64,000 bases of DNA, taken from Galdieria partita (Eukaryota; Rhodophyta; Bangiophyceae; Galdieriales; Galdieriaceae). A model generated the notes under the pieces. The model was given only the letters and a program-made list of their open reading frames with translations, was not told the origin of the DNA and searched no databases. The stretch covers positions 1 to 64,000 of the forward strand of contig BQMJ01000047.1 of the NCBI GenBank assembly GCA_025991245.1, in the 5' to 3' direction. The stretch's first letter is position 1; each line of letters begins with the position of its first letter. The translations under genes were made by a program, and so were the position numbers. This document shows positions 47,028 through 58,301 of this stretch, piece after piece.

Positions 47028-47239
47028 CTTAGCTGATATTATGGATTGAGAAGTATCTTATTGAACACAGAAACTGAAAAACTTTTAAAGTTGAGATTAT
47101 TATTGTGCTTTCATAATGGTTGATTTATATGTTATTGCGAGCGAATATAATTCCAATAATGTCGCATACTCCTAGGATAATGTGGGAATTACACAAGATA
47201 TACAGTGTAAATTACGCAAATTCTATTCATAAGAAACTG

Positions 47240-48982
47240 CTATGCAGTCTTGAGAGGTGAGGAATGTTTAGAAGGAAAAAGAAGCTTAGTAACTGTCTTG
47301 CGGATCTTTTCCGCAGCAGTTTTTAAAATCTTCGAAGAATGATTGCTTGAGACACAAAGCCTTAATCCCGGAGAAGGTCGAACATGCTCATTTGCCAGGT
47401 ACTGAGGAACACTAACGAAAACTCCTTCACTCCACAAAGCTTCTTGTAGTTTCATCATCCACTGTTCATCCATTGTATAACTTCCAAGACTTTTATCCAA
47501 ACGTAAGAAAAGGATAGGACATTTTGGATGGCTAGCTATGCGAATACCATCCAAAGTTCCCAAAGCTGCCTGAAAACATTGAATATTCTCTTGTAACTGA
47601 GTTAATCTTTCTGAACATTCATTTTGTAACTTGTCCAGAGCAACAGTACAAGCCTTTGCGAGAAAAGGAGGTTGCGACGCTGAAAAGCAATAGCCAGCAC
47701 TCGATAATCTTTGATGATTGGCAACTTCTTGACTACTACAACAGAATCCACCAACTGTTGCAATAGCATTTCCCAAATCAGCTAAAACAAGATCTGCGTC
47801 GGATGTTTCCAAACCAAAATACTCCAAAGCTCCACGACCTGTTTTGCCTAAAACACCCAACGAGTAACTTTCATCAACAATCAAACGAAAACGGTATCGA
47901 TTCTTTAGTTCTACTACTTTATCAAGAGGTGTCAAATCAGCAAACTTGCTCGAGATTCCTTCCACAACGATGAACCTTCTTTGAGTTATTTTACCAGATA
48001 TTGGATCATTGGCAACAATCTCCTCTAACATCTTTTCCAGTGCCTCCATGTTATTATGTGGAAACCACTTGACCGAAGCTCTCGACAACGCAATTCCTGT
48101 CTGAATAAAATAACTTGCTGCTTCATCGCATATAATCAAATCACCCCGCTTCGAAAAAGCTGGTATCACACTAGAACAAGTTGCACTTCCAAAAGAATAC
48201 AAGACCGCTGCAGGTGCCTTCATAAACTCTGCAATTCTTTGTTCTGCTTCAATGTGTACGTCCAAATTTCCATAGAAGCCACGAGGACCACATGAACCAC
48301 AACCATAACGTTTCAGAACCTCCACACAAGCATGTTTGACAGTGTCGTCTTCTGCAAAGCCCAAAAAATTGCAAGTTCCCAAGTTGATAACTTTCTTACC
48401 ATTCACTACGCAGTAAGCTGTAGGAGCGCTTTGTAATCTTAAAACTTCTCTTGGAGAGGGCAAATAACTTTCCCTCTCGAAATGCTCTGCCAGTAAGAGT
48501 TCTTCAATCTCCACTGGAAGACTTTTGCCTTCATTCTCAAATAAATACTCTCTAACTTTTCGTGACAACTGTCTTTTAGGTACAAGGGGTTCTGGATTCC
48601 ACTCGCTCACCAAGTTGTCGATTTCCTTCTCTGTAAGCCTTTCTCTGCGTCTCTTTGGCTCGTAGCTCTTTTGAAACCACAGGTATAAAATAATGATGAT
48701 AAAGAAAACCTCTACACCTAAATGGAATAGCAAGTCACTATGTCCCTGAATTAATTGTTGCCAATAGGCGTCCAGATATAACACAATATACGTCCATATG
48801 TCATAGAATAGTCTACCGAGCGATGGAGTCGGATTCACGGTTACTCTTTTTACGACCTCCGGTTCCATACTGAACAGTCTATGAGTTCTTGAAAAAAATA
48901 TTTTCCTTAAATACGGTAACCACTTATGGTTTACACTTTCGACCGAAGTTTCCAACTGAAATGGGCCCCACTCGAATCGCAT
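47240..48982 (-). CDS. LCB1: Serine palmitoyltransferase subunit 1 (LCB1/SPTLC1)
   Basis: Non-catalytic partner of LCB2 in the first step of sphingolipid synthesis (serine + palmitoyl-CoA) at the ER. Single exon, 580 aa from 48982; the ATG at 48868 (MEPEVVKRV) would give 542 aa, nearer the usual length. A membrane segment (VEVFFIIIILYLWF) precedes EWNPEPLVP, a hallmark of SPTLC1 (EWQPEPLVPP). Core blocks: NLGTCNFLGF, CGPRGFYGNLDVH, RRFIVVEG, LIVDESYSLGVLGKTGRG, GGFCCSSQEVANHQRLSSAG, FSASQPP. At the place where catalytic relatives carry the PLP lysine it reads LADLGNAIATVGGFC with no lysine, which is normal for LCB1 and separates it from LCB2. Confidence 0.95.
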   Translation of the reverse strand: MRFEWGPFQLETSVESVNHKWLPYLRKIFFSRTHRLFSMEPEVVKRVTVNPTPSLGRLFYDIWTYIVLYLDAYWQQLIQGHSDLLFHLGVEVFFIIIILYLWFQKSYEPKRRRERLTEKEIDNLVSEWNPEPLVPKRQLSRKVREYLFENEGKSLPVEIEELLLAEHFERESYLPSPREVLRLQSAPTAYCVVNGKKVINLGTCNFLGFAEDDTVKHACVEVLKRYGCGSCGPRGFYGNLDVHIEAEQRIAEFMKAPAAVLYSFGSATCSSVIPAFSKRGDLIICDEAASYFIQTGIALSRASVKWFPHNNMEALEKMLEEIVANDPISGKITQRRFIVVEGISSKFADLTPLDKVVELKNRYRFRLIVDESYSLGVLGKTGRGALEYFGLETSDADLVLADLGNAIATVGGFCCSSQEVANHQRLSSAGYCFSASQPPFLAKACTVALDKLQNECSERLTQLQENIQCFQAALGTLDGIRIASHPKCPILFLRLDKSLGSYTMDEQWMMKLQEALWSEGVFVSVPQYLANEHVRPSPGLRLCVSSNHSSKILKTAAEKIRKTVTKLLFPSKHSSPLKTA

Positions 48983-49181
48983 TCAAAAGGAAAGTTGTTA
49001 CTGCTTCAGATAATTTCGTTTTATTTTCTCCGTAAATGAAATAAGACTTCATTTTCTACTTTCTGAAAACAATTTTTTGATTCTAGGTAGCGGAGATCTA
49101 CAATCCTATTCAGTATTGTATCCAACATCAAAGGTTCGGTTAGGCTGTCCGATATATAGGATCAATGATTTATGAATCTGA

Positions 49182-49931
49182 ATGCATATGTTGGAACAAA
49201 TCTGCAAAGTGTTCAACTTGCTTGACAAGAAGAAGAAAGGACATTGTAAAGTTTACTCCAACGAAAACTCAATTCCTTGGAGCATACTCAAAAGCAAGGA
49301 TAAATCCTACCGGTTTCTCAGAACTAAGAGACAAGAAGAAAATAGTTGTTTGCGTGACGGTGCGGTGGCTTTGGATTGGAAAATATCTGGAGGTTTCTTT
49401 AGATGTTTGTTGGGTGCCTATCAAACGTGTCCAATTGTCAGAACTGAAAGTGAAGCACGTACAGTACCCTTGTTTGTTGCACACTCGGTATTGGAAGAAC
49501 CAAGATCTCACTCAAAGTTCGAGAAGGATTCCGACTTGCAGTTATCTGAAAGGGAAAGTCGCAAATCTGGAGAAGAACGACATAGAGATTACAATAGAGT
49601 GAAAAGTGATTGGACAAAAATGAGAAGATCGTTGTATAGGGATTTTGTTCAACCGGTTGGACAGCAACTTTCAGTTGGTACATGCTTAGGTCTAGCAACA
49701 GGGTATTCTCTTCGCAGGATAGGACGTTTTGCGTTATTTTTGATAGGAACGGAAATACTAGTCTTACAACTGATGGCTTACAAGGGTTGGGTGACAGTTC
49801 ACTGGAACAAGCTGAGTCGAGATCTTATTCCAGTTTTGGACAAATCAGTAGCAGAGAGCGTGATAGATATTTTAGTTTATAAGATGCCTTTTGCGGCTGC
49901 ATTTTGTGCAGGATTGAGACTGGCTCCTTGA
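49182..49931 (+). CDS. FUN14-domain membrane protein
   Basis: Single exon, 249 aa from the ATG at 49182. The C-terminal 95 residues are a FUN14 domain: GTCLGLATGYSLRRIGRFAL, LIGTEILVLQLMAYKGWVTV then HWNKL, and a last hydrophobic helix MPFAAAFCAGLRLAP. FUN14 proteins are small membrane proteins; FUNDC1 is a mitochondrial outer membrane mitophagy receptor in animals and plants have plastid or mitochondrial relatives. Residues 1-150 are hydrophilic and variable, rich in Lys/Arg/Ser/Glu, and could include a targeting sequence; I do not see a clear LIR motif. Divergent from LCB1 with about 200 bp between start codons. Confidence 0.85.
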   Translation: MHMLEQICKVFNLLDKKKKGHCKVYSNENSIPWSILKSKDKSYRFLRTKRQEENSCLRDGAVALDWKISGGFFRCLLGAYQTCPIVRTESEARTVPLFVAHSVLEEPRSHSKFEKDSDLQLSERESRKSGEERHRDYNRVKSDWTKMRRSLYRDFVQPVGQQLSVGTCLGLATGYSLRRIGRFALFLIGTEILVLQLMAYKGWVTVHWNKLSRDLIPVLDKSVAESVIDILVYKMPFAAAFCAGLRLAP

Positions 49932-50800
49932 GATTTTCGTTGTTTTCATATATCGTAATTGGAGTTATCCTGTGAAAGATCAGAGTCACAATATATCTCT
50001 AAGAATTCATGCTGACACCACAATAGTGAACTTCACACTTTTTTTGTTCCTTTTCGTACTGGAAGGAACAAAGGGTATATGTTTAATGAAACCAACTTGT
50101 TGATATTTCTCTACAAACAAGTTGTAATAATTAAAGCGCTACCATCGACAGTTTCACTACTTGTATCCAAGCGAGCTAATAATACAATGGGATCTCTTTT
50201 TTGAACTAATATCTTTGAAAGGTCACTTGATATTTTTAGCTCAAGAGCTGCTTATTGGAAAACAGCAAAAGTGCTTCCATCTCTCAGCTAAAGTGATAGT
50301 CTCAACCATTGACCAATGGAGAAGCATGTTCAATTTTATTATCATCTTGAAGTTCAGAGGTCAGTCTTGATACAACATTCAAGTTTGAAAAAGTTTCGTT
50401 CCGTGAATAATGAACATTCTTGCAGCCGATCTTGCGATGACTTCGAATGTTTATCGCTTTGCTATACATTTTAAGGATGAATATTTCAGAAAACATACAC
50501 TCATTGAAGAACTGATTCTGATAATAGTTGGATCAAAGACGCATATTTATTCATATTCAAGCATTAGAACATTTTTTCAAATTATCGTTGTTCTATGAAT
50601 GTCTACGAAAGAAACAAAGTGTTACAGTATACCCATATGAAAGTAAACTATCGACAAAGTTGCTATTATCCCAATTCAATCCAATTCAATTAACAAAACG
50701 AAAGTAAATATCCATTGTTCTTGTCCAAACCTAATTTTGTTTCCACTCTGCAGGAAAGAACAACTCCTTCACAGTTCTTATCTCACAAGAAAAGTTGACC
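49932..50800. other. Convergent intergenic region, nothing recognised
   Basis: 870 bases between the FUN14 and RFWD3-like stop codons. AT-rich; several frames of 60-70 codons on both strands overlap one another and look random. Confidence 0.5.
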
Positions 50801-52378
50801 TTACCACTTGTAGATGTGCAATTCTTCTTTACTTAAAGTGCCCATGACAGCCTGATTAAGAACATCATCTATTAAACCCCTATTCCAACGAACATCATAG
50901 ATAGGAGAAGAATGACGAGTTGGAAACGTCTCAGGAGTCATTTTTAAACTATCATTGTCAACCTTCCATTCCCATAATAGAGAACTTCCACGAAAACTTT
51001 CATCACCGGTGAAGAAATAATGATGATCCTTCCAGCAGACGCTCAAGGTCCGAGATAGTAGTAAATGATTCTTTCCGCCAACAAGCTGTGCCAATCTTTG
51101 AGGATAATTAACTGTAAATGTAGAGCTTCTAGAGTTAACTATGTTCCAATTATAAATAGAGTGACTCGTAGCTGAACTGCAGGAACGATAAGATACAATC
51201 ATCGAACTCATTGATTGGTGATTTTTAGATGGCAATTCTTCAAGACAAGTTGCAAATATTGGTTTCTCTCGTTGACTCTCCTCTAACTGCAATATATTTT
51301 CTTGGCAATAATTACTGTTTCCATTTGTTGGCATATATACATAATATACTCCATCCATACCACCTGCAAACAAAGATGCATTGGTCAACCAACCAACAGA
51401 ATGAATTCCTTTACAATTACTTAGTTTGGTGGAATACAAACAATTATTCGTTCTTCGAATATCAAATACAACAATGCCACCATTCTTCATTCCACAAGCC
51501 ATGTAAAGGCCATCCATAGACCAATCACAACACCAACCCACATTTTCCAGCGAATAGGAAAGAACTACGTTCATATTCTGAGGACAAATCACTTTGAGAG
51601 TTTTGTCGTTTGAGCAAGTCAGCAGAAGACCATAACTTTGGCTAGGACAACTTTGAGGATCCAAGTATCGAATGTCACGCATTGTGGACTCATGAATAGC
51701 TTGCTTGGATAAGCTTTTATGATCACTCCAGAAACTCATTTGTTGCAAATATTCGTGAGTAGAATCTTCCTTATAACTACAATATATACTGGTGCCTTTT
51801 CCAAAAACAAAAGTTCGAGGATTCTTCAAAGGCAGAGTTCTTATCAACTGCAACGGAAATTTCTCTATACTCTCCTTCGTTACAAGGTCACTGTTACGGA
51901 CAGAATGACTTAGAATTTGATATTCCCGATGAAGTTGATAGTATCGCTGAGTCAACTGTGCAAATGAAGTTTCCAAACGTTTCAACTGATTTTTAGTGAC
52001 AAACAATTCGTTAGAAAGCAACTCCTTGTTTTCTATTTCTCTTTGCCACTCTTTCTTCAGTTCTTCTAAAGCCGCATTGTCTTGCATAGTTATCGAAGTA
52101 TGAGGTAAGTAAATCCTTCTAACGTCCCTCTTTTTGGCCTTCTGGTTACAACTAGGACAAATAAGGCGACTCTTCAACCACTTTGATATACAGCTAAACC
52201 CAAAGATATGTCCACAACTCAAGCAACAAAGGTAGTGATTCCCAGTTTCCGAAAATTTTTCCATACAAATACTACAAAAGACTTCGTTCTGAGAAAGGCA
52301 CGTTTGTTGACTACAGTTTGAAATGTCTTTCACTTTGTCTTTTTGTTCATAAGGATCACTTGCTCTTTCATCGCTCAT
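50801..52378 (-). CDS. RFWD3: RFWD3-like E3 ubiquitin ligase (RING + WD40)
   Basis: RFWD3 ubiquitinates RPA and RAD51 during replication-stress repair. Single exon, 525 aa from the ATG at 52378 (MSDERASD). RING finger at about 34-78: CSICMEKFSETGNHYLCCLS then CGHIFGFSCISKWLK and CPSCN, with the spacing of human RFWD3 (CTICLEQWTNAGDHRLSALR, CGHLFGYRCI). Coiled coil at about 100-165 (LEELKKEWQREIENKELLSN). The remainder is a WD40-type propeller, e.g. GLLLTCSNDKTLKVICPQN and VGWCCDWSMDGLYMACGMKN. Shorter than human (774 aa) mainly because the N-terminal SQ-rich region is missing. Start codon lies 52 bp from the divergent MDHAR gene. Confidence 0.88.
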   Translation of the reverse strand: MSDERASDPYEQKDKVKDISNCSQQTCLSQNEVFCSICMEKFSETGNHYLCCLSCGHIFGFSCISKWLKSRLICPSCNQKAKKRDVRRIYLPHTSITMQDNAALEELKKEWQREIENKELLSNELFVTKNQLKRLETSFAQLTQRYYQLHREYQILSHSVRNSDLVTKESIEKFPLQLIRTLPLKNPRTFVFGKGTSIYCSYKEDSTHEYLQQMSFWSDHKSLSKQAIHESTMRDIRYLDPQSCPSQSYGLLLTCSNDKTLKVICPQNMNVVLSYSLENVGWCCDWSMDGLYMACGMKNGGIVVFDIRRTNNCLYSTKLSNCKGIHSVGWLTNASLFAGGMDGVYYVYMPTNGNSNYCQENILQLEESQREKPIFATCLEELPSKNHQSMSSMIVSYRSCSSATSHSIYNWNIVNSRSSTFTVNYPQRLAQLVGGKNHLLLSRTLSVCWKDHHYFFTGDESFRGSSLLWEWKVDNDSLKMTPETFPTRHSSPIYDVRWNRGLIDDVLNQAVMGTLSKEELHIYKW

Positions 52379-52430
52379 ATTTTCAAAAACCGCTCTCAAT
52401 ATTTTGCTTTCATTTCCATCATTTAGGCCA
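52379..52430. promoter_or_regulatory. 52-bp gap between divergent start codons (RFWD3-like / MDHAR)
   Basis: The whole space between the two ATGs is 52 bp and contains CATTTCCATCATTTAGG-like AT-rich sequence without a clear TATA box. Both 5' untranslated regions and promoters must overlap here or extend into the neighbouring coding sequence. Confidence 0.5.
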
Positions 52431-54280
52431 ATGGCAGATATTGGTTTGTTGCCTGCTTTCTTGCAATCGTGGTGTACCCGAAATAGTATCGTTTTTCAAA
52501 GTAGAAATACCGCACACTATCATCTACAGAGCAATTCCTTATGTTGTTCGTATGCAACAAAGATTTCAAGAGTTAATTATGGGTTTGGCTTTTGGAGAAC
52601 CCAGAGCTTGGTTACGCCGTCATTGACAAAGCCTGGGACTCGTAGCTTTGCAAAGAATAGAAATCGGTATGTAGCTAGTTGATAATTGTAAATTTTCACG
52701 CATGAAAACCATTGCTGTTCCATAGAAAAGTACTTGTATTTCAATGTAGCCAATTAGAGTCAAAGAATTATCATATTATCGTTTTAGGAGGAGGCGTTGC
52801 TGGTGAGATAGTTGAACTGTTGTTGTCTATGATAATGATATTTCTTAGCTGGGTATGCTGCTTTTTCTTATGTCAGTATGGGAGGCGAATCGAACCAACT
52901 TGCCATACTTTCTGACGAGCCTGTGCCACCTTATGAAAGGCCCTCTCTTTCAAAGGGCTTTATGGATCCTGATATTCGTATGGAACCCAGTGAGTTCTAC
53001 ACTTGTGCAGTAGGTCTGTTTATGTAGTTGTAGTTTAGAAACTGATGAAGGAATACTCTATTGGGCAAACCTAGGCAGTCGCTCAATTCCCGCAAGATGA
53101 GAAATGGTATGAGGAACATGGAGTTGACCTCTATCTGAATACTCGAGCTCAGCAAGTGGATATTTCCTCCAAGAAGATAATCTGTGAAAATGGTTATATA
53201 TTTTATTATGAAAAATTGATCATTGCGACTGGCAGTAGAGCAAGAAGATATTCGCCTTCACAAGTACCCTTTAGTAATCTCGACGGTATTCTTTATTTAA
53301 GGAGTATTGAGGATGCCAATGTTGTTCGAAACTGGATCGATGAACTGAAAGGACAAGGAAAGGCCGTTGTCATTGGAGGTGGCTTTCTTGCGATGGAGAT
53401 TGCTTCAGCACTAGTTGTAAATAATATTCATGTAACAATGGCGTATCCTGGTGATTATTTATTAAACAAGTTGTTTCCTGCACAAGTCGCCAAACAATAT
53501 GAACAGGTTTTTAGAGACAAAGGAGTAGAAATGCTCAACAACTGTTTTGTTGAAAACTTCTATGAACGAAATGATGGATTTGCTTCTGCGGTTCGATTTC
53601 AAGATGGAAGGAAAGTTTTTGGAGATTTTTTTATCGTCTGTATTGGTGCAGTTCCGAACATAGAACTCTTTCAAGGTCAGCTTCAATTGCAGAATGGCGG
53701 AATTGAAGTGAATCACCGTTTGCAATGTGTTGGACATTCCGATATTTATGCTGTTGGAGATATTGCTTCTTTTCCTCTCAAGGCCTATTCAAATCGTCCA
53801 GTGAGAATTGAACACGTGGACCACAGTAGGAAGAGTGCTGCTTCAGCTATTTTAGATATTTTTCATGGAAATCCTTATGGAAATACAAAGCACCGAGATG
53901 ATCCACGATTATCCGTTTTTCGAGCTGCAATCGATACAACGTATAATTATATCCCTTTTTATTATTCTCGCATGTTTGAACTTTGCTGGAACTTTTACGG
54001 AGATAATTCTGGCACTACTTTTGTATGGGGTAATGTTCCGAGTAAGATGGTCACCTTATGGATAGATTGGTCAAACAAGATCGTGGGCATATTGTTGGAA
54101 GGTTGTAGTCCATTTGAACATCGTGTGGCACATCAGATAGCTGTTCATCGTCCAAAAGTGGATACAAGTGAATTACAAAGAATTGCCCAAGTATCCCAAG
54201 TATTTGAACATCTGTTGAACCTGTTACCAGAGAAAATGGAAAAGATTCGGACAATTCAAGAAGAGAATGTCAATAAGTAG
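52431..54280 (+). CDS. MDAR: Monodehydroascorbate reductase, organellar form
   Basis: FAD enzyme that regenerates ascorbate from monodehydroascorbate with NAD(P)H. Four exons: 52431-52666, 52726-52802, 52849-53009, 53075-54280 (introns 59, 46, 65 nt); 559 aa. Exon 1 is a 75-residue, acid-poor Ser/Arg-rich presequence. FAD-binding HIIVLGGGVAAGYAA is assembled across intron 2; then PPYERPSLSKGF, KLIIATGSRARR, the NAD(P)-binding VVIGGGFLAMEIASAL, DIYAVGDIASFP and EHVDHSRKSA, all characteristic of plant MDHAR. FYYSRMFELCWNFYGDN belongs to the C-terminal interface domain. The presequence points to plastid or mitochondrion. Confidence 0.93.
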
Positions 54281-54459
54281 TCTAATAGATAACTCAAGTT
54301 TTTCAAACATGACTTTACTTTTGCAGTACAAAATTTGTGAATTCTCTAGCTCTTAGTTGTGAAATTGTATCTATTCAAGCCTGTGAACTTTTCTATCTCA
54401 AACATTGTTGTTTCGAAGTATTGGAAAGAGAATTTGTTGTAAATTGTAGACTTGGATCG

Positions 54460-55344
54460 ATGACGTTGGCGTTCACGGACTCTTGTACCTTGACAAAACC
54501 TTATTCTTTTGCACAAAAGCAAACATGTAAGAAGCTCAATATTTCGAGAAATGCCAAGTTGTTTGCCATGCCAAACTCCTTCCTCAGTGGTTTGAGGGTG
54601 TCTGTTGACAGTGGTTGGAGAGGAACGGTGGAGAGACCAAAGCCAGTCGCATTCGCTTTCCAGTTGCAAATGAACTTTGCGCCTGGCCCTCGTTATAAAG
54701 TGGCAGTACTTGGTTGCACAGGCTCTGTAGGACAAAGATTTATCCAACTATTGGAAGATCACCCCTGGTTTGAAGTGGTAGCTATTGGTGCTTCTTCTCG
54801 CTCAGCTGGACAAAGGTATTCTCAAGCTTGTCGGTGGAAACAGGCTACCCCATTACCAAAGTGCGTCGCTATTTACATTCTTGAGTCAATCCTTTCTCTA
54901 AGTTTTTCTCAGTTATGTAAGAGATATGGAGATCAGAGAGTGCAAAGCCAGTCAGTTCCCAGACGTAGACATTGTCTTTTCAGGACTTAGCAATCAAGTA
55001 GCCGGAGATATCGAAGAAGAATTTGCAGCAGCTGGAAAGGTATATGCAAGTATTGAAAATTGATTCTCTTATTGACATTTTAACGTATTAGGCTGTCTTC
55101 TCCAATGCCAAAAATCATAGGATGGATCCTGATGTTCCCATACTGATTCCTGCAGTGAACGCAAGCCACACAGGATTAATTGACTATCAAAGGCTAAAGA
55201 GAGGTTGGGATAAAGGTTTTATAGTAACCAATGCCAACTGTAGTACAACTGCAATGTGTTTGGGTCTCAAGCCTATTTTAGATAGGTTTGGTATTGAAGC
55301 TTTGATTGTAACAACTATGCAGGTAGTTTAGTTATTTTTCAATG

Positions 55345-55382
<38 letters not shown>

Positions 55383-56006
55383 GCTTATTTCTAGGCAATT
55401 TCTGGTGCTGGATATCCTGGTCTTCCTTCGATGGATATTATTGACAATGTGGTTCCTTTCATTGGAGGAGAAGAACCGAAAATGGAGTCCGAGTCTTTGA
55501 AAATTTTTGGACAATTGGATACAGAAAAGATTATTCCAGCTTCTATAAAAGTGTCTGCAATGTGTAATCGGGTACATGTGTTGGATGGTCATACGGAGTG
55601 TGTTTCTTTGAAACTGAAGACGAGAGCAACTCCGGATGAGATTATACATGCCATTGATCATTTTCCATCTTTTACACGTTCTCTGAAACTTCCATCATCT
55701 CCTGAGCGAGATGTGATTTATACGGACTGGATAGATCGTCCACAGCCTCGGCTGGATCGTCATACAGGAAATGGTTTGTAAATTATTTCGTTTATTTTAT
55801 CTAGTTTTTGACTATCTTTAGGGTTCACTGTGACAGTAGGAAGAGTCAGAGAATGTTCGGTTTTAGATATGAAATTGGTTTTATTTGGACACAATACGAT
55901 AATAGGAGCTGCTGGAGGTTCTATTATCAATGCAGAGTTGTGTGTTTCGAAAGGAATTATCGCTCAAAGGGCAAAGGGAGGTGCATATGCAGTATCTCAT
56001 AAATAG
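54460..56006 (+). CDS. Aspartate-semialdehyde dehydrogenase, probably plastid-targeted
   Basis: NADPH-dependent reduction of aspartyl phosphate to the semialdehyde, branch-point step to lysine, threonine, methionine and isoleucine. Five exons: 54460-54860, 54913-55039, 55092-55322, 55395-55773, 55822-56006; 440 aa. After a roughly 75-residue transit-like leader comes [20 protein letters not shown] (NADP loop), ASSRSAGQ, catalytic Cys in [55 protein letters not shown] and [13 protein letters not shown]. These blocks match the yeast HOM2/archaeal type, not the bacterial-plant asd type. Intron 3 holds a TA microsatellite. The start was set at the first in-frame ATG. Confidence 0.93.
55346..55378. 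repeat. (TA)n microsatellite in intron 3 of the dehydrogenase gene
   Basis: Uninterrupted TA dinucleotides, 33 bases, within the 72-nt intron 55323-55394. It makes up nearly half of the intron. Confidence 0.95.
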
Positions 56007-56597
56007 TCGTTGAGAAAACTTTTAAAAAATGAGTTTTTCTTCAAATATTTCGGCCATTCCAATGATTAAGACTTGAAAATAACTTTCAATTTTGGTTAGT
56101 TTCATTTTTTAACGATTGATGAAATGATCATGGCAAGAGAGTTGTATCTGAACAGTTCTAGTGGAACAGAGGTAACAAAGCTTCCACAAGATTTAGTTTT
56201 GTTCTCTGTCTAGAAAGTTGTGCTTGGCAATATTCAAACATAGAGAATGTAGAGACTTGTGTAGAAGAGCTGAATTGTTTGAATTCTCATCGCTCACTTT
56301 CATTCTATTCATTCCACTTGTGATAGGTTTTGTTTCTCATAACAAAGAGAAGACTTTATTAGTCATATACACCTATCGATATTGTAATAGACAAAAAGTT
56401 TTGACAAAATCGCTTTATTAGAAAAGTGATTGTTTTTTCGACTACACAACATCACTCATTTTCTGGAAACACACTTGTCGCAAAAGAAGATGTTGAGAGC
56501 GAAGTAAATGGAAAGATCCAAATGGACAGAAGAAATGCCCATGTCTCATTTCTATCTTTGGCTGATTGGAGGAGACAAAGTTGACTGTCTGTTTTAA
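56007..56597. other. Intergenic, at most a micro-ORF
   Basis: A 14-codon ATG frame at about 56128 ends at a good donor (GAG|GTAACA) and an acceptor (TGTCTAG) lies 43 bases later, but the joined frame stops after nine more codons. Other frames beyond are short. Not called as a gene. Confidence 0.4.
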
Positions 56598-57341
56598 ATG
56601 GAAAACACTTACAAGTTATGGGTAGAGGTTAAAAACTCATTGGATGCCACTATTCCAGCTTCAGTACCTTCTTCCATTTTGACAATTGCTTGGAGAGCTT
56701 ATTTACGAAAGCTACAAACCGATCCCTTGGTCACCAAGGCAAGTATTTAGTCTTGCGGAAAGGAAACGAATTAACAAAGGCGACGACCAATAGGCTATAA
56801 CTGCTTCCATATTGTCGGGTATAAGTACCATCGGGGCTCGAGTTTTTCAAGGAAATGGAAGTGAATTAAAGTCGAGTGAGATAATTCATCAAATGACAAT
56901 TGGACTTGCCGTAAGGTATGAAAGCTTTTTTTCCTTGCAATGGGACTTGAACTAATTGAAACATATATAAGAGCACCTTTGGTCCATTTTTTCCACATGC
57001 TATTGGATAGGAAAGTATTTCGCTCCTATCGACAAACTTCCATTCCGGTAGTGATTGGAAAAGTTGTGTTGGACCAATTCATATTTGCACCTGCTATGAC
57101 AGCTTTATATTACTACATTGTTGGCTTGATGAATGACGAAGGGTGTCAAGCTACAAGCAAGAAACTGAAGAGACAATTGTTAGCAGTTCTTAAAAAGGCC
57201 TGGTTATTGTGGATTCCTGTTAACTTTATAAGCTACGGCTTCATACCGTTGGAACTGCGCGTATTATTTGGCAATATAGTTAGTATATTTTGGACCGCTT
57301 ATTTAATATCCACAGTTTCTTCTGCTAAAAAGAACAAGTAA
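56598..57341 (+). CDS. Mpv17/PMP22 family membrane protein
   Basis: Three exons: 56598-56738, 56794-56915, 56972-57341; 210 aa. Family features: WRAYLRKLQTDPLVTKAITA at the start (compare animal W..Y...L...P..T), then a helix pair, APLVHFFHMLLDR, VVLDQFIFAPAMTALYYYIV, KKAWLLWIPVNFISYGFIPL and LRVLFGNIVSIFWTAYLI, i.e. four membrane segments as expected. Members lie in the mitochondrial inner membrane or peroxisome and act as channels or in metabolite homeostasis. Intron 1 begins GCAAGT and ends AATAG, a GC-AG intron; a GT donor three bases on would break the frame. Convergent with ASF1. Confidence 0.88.
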
Positions 57342-57591
57342 TATTCTCACGATTAAAATAAAGAGTGATTGGGCCTATGTTTGTTTTTAAAGTTGTAGTT
57401 ATGTTTTAGCGTATTATGTGATAAGAGCAACTTGTCAAGACATTCGTGTGTTACTTATAAGAGGAGAAATTTTCCCTGGCGAGACTTTAAAATCTATCCG
57501 TTAAGGATTCTGTTCCTCACGTAATTCTTCTTAAAGATTTTATATACTTGTTCAGTTGAAACCAAAGAATTTTTCAACTGAAAGCCGAAAT

Positions 57592-58301
57592 TTAAAACAT
57601 ATTCATTCTGGAGGACTGCATATCAGAATGTTTTAACTTGCTATGCTGAGTTTCTTCTACAGTATCTAATAGATTGCTGTAACTATTAACCATCGAATGT
57701 GATGAGTTTTCGTCCAAATAAGAATCATTGGAATCAAAAGAATGTAGAAAATGAGTAACTCGGGGTTCTTCAGCAAATATATGGCGTCGAATACTTTCAA
57801 GAATTGGAGGAGAAGGTGGATTCTCGTTCATCTCTGCTTCTTCGTATTCGTTATTCAAATAATATCCAATACGAATGAACTCCTGATCACGATAAGAACA
57901 AGTTATCAATACGGCAGTAATACCCAATAAATCGTCAATAGGAATTTTGTCTGGGTTGGGCGCGACCACCTAGTAAACAACTAGAATCATAAAGAATAAG
58001 GCAAAAGAATAGCGAATAAATACCTCCAATGTAAACTGAAAGCGACCCACCGTGTCCGCAGGAAGTAACACTTCGTCCAAAACTTGGTCCAAACTCTCGT
58101 CCTTGGCACAGCCAACATAGATTACTTTCCACTCAATGTCTGCGTGTGTTGTTAAAGTTATTCACTACATAACAATATGAACTGTCACCAACCTTGTTGT
58201 AACGCTTCTCTCACTTCATAAGTTATTTCAAAACGAAAAGGGTCTCCAAAGAAACCAGGATTATTCAAAACATCGACTTGTAGGACTTCCACGGCAGACA
58301 T
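57592..58301 (-). CDS. ASF1: Histone chaperone ASF1
   Basis: Binds H3-H4 dimers during replication-coupled and independent nucleosome assembly. Three exons: 58193-58301, 58024-58139, 57592-57969 (introns 53 and 54 nt); 200 aa, similar to human ASF1A (204). Matches along the whole conserved core: VLNNPGFFGDPFRFEITYE, DIEWKVIYVGCAKDE, DQVLDEVLLPADTVGRFQF, VVAPNPDKIP, TAVLITCSYRDQEFIRIGYY, NNEY, ENPPSPP, EPRVTHF. The last 45 residues are acidic and Ser-rich, as in other ASF1 tails. Confidence 0.96.

Noticed and set aside
47240-48982. LCB1 as an enzyme inactivated by loss of the PLP lysine
   Set aside because: Lack of this lysine is normal for the LCB1 subunit; the catalytic lysine belongs to LCB2.
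49165-49602. 145-codon frame starting just before the FUN14 gene
   Set aside because: Overlaps the FUN14 protein in another frame and shows no family resemblance.
52318-52626. 102-codon plus-strand frame across the RFWD3/MDHAR junction
   Set aside because: Antisense to RFWD3 at its start and out of frame with the MDHAR leader, which is supported by splicing into the FAD motif.
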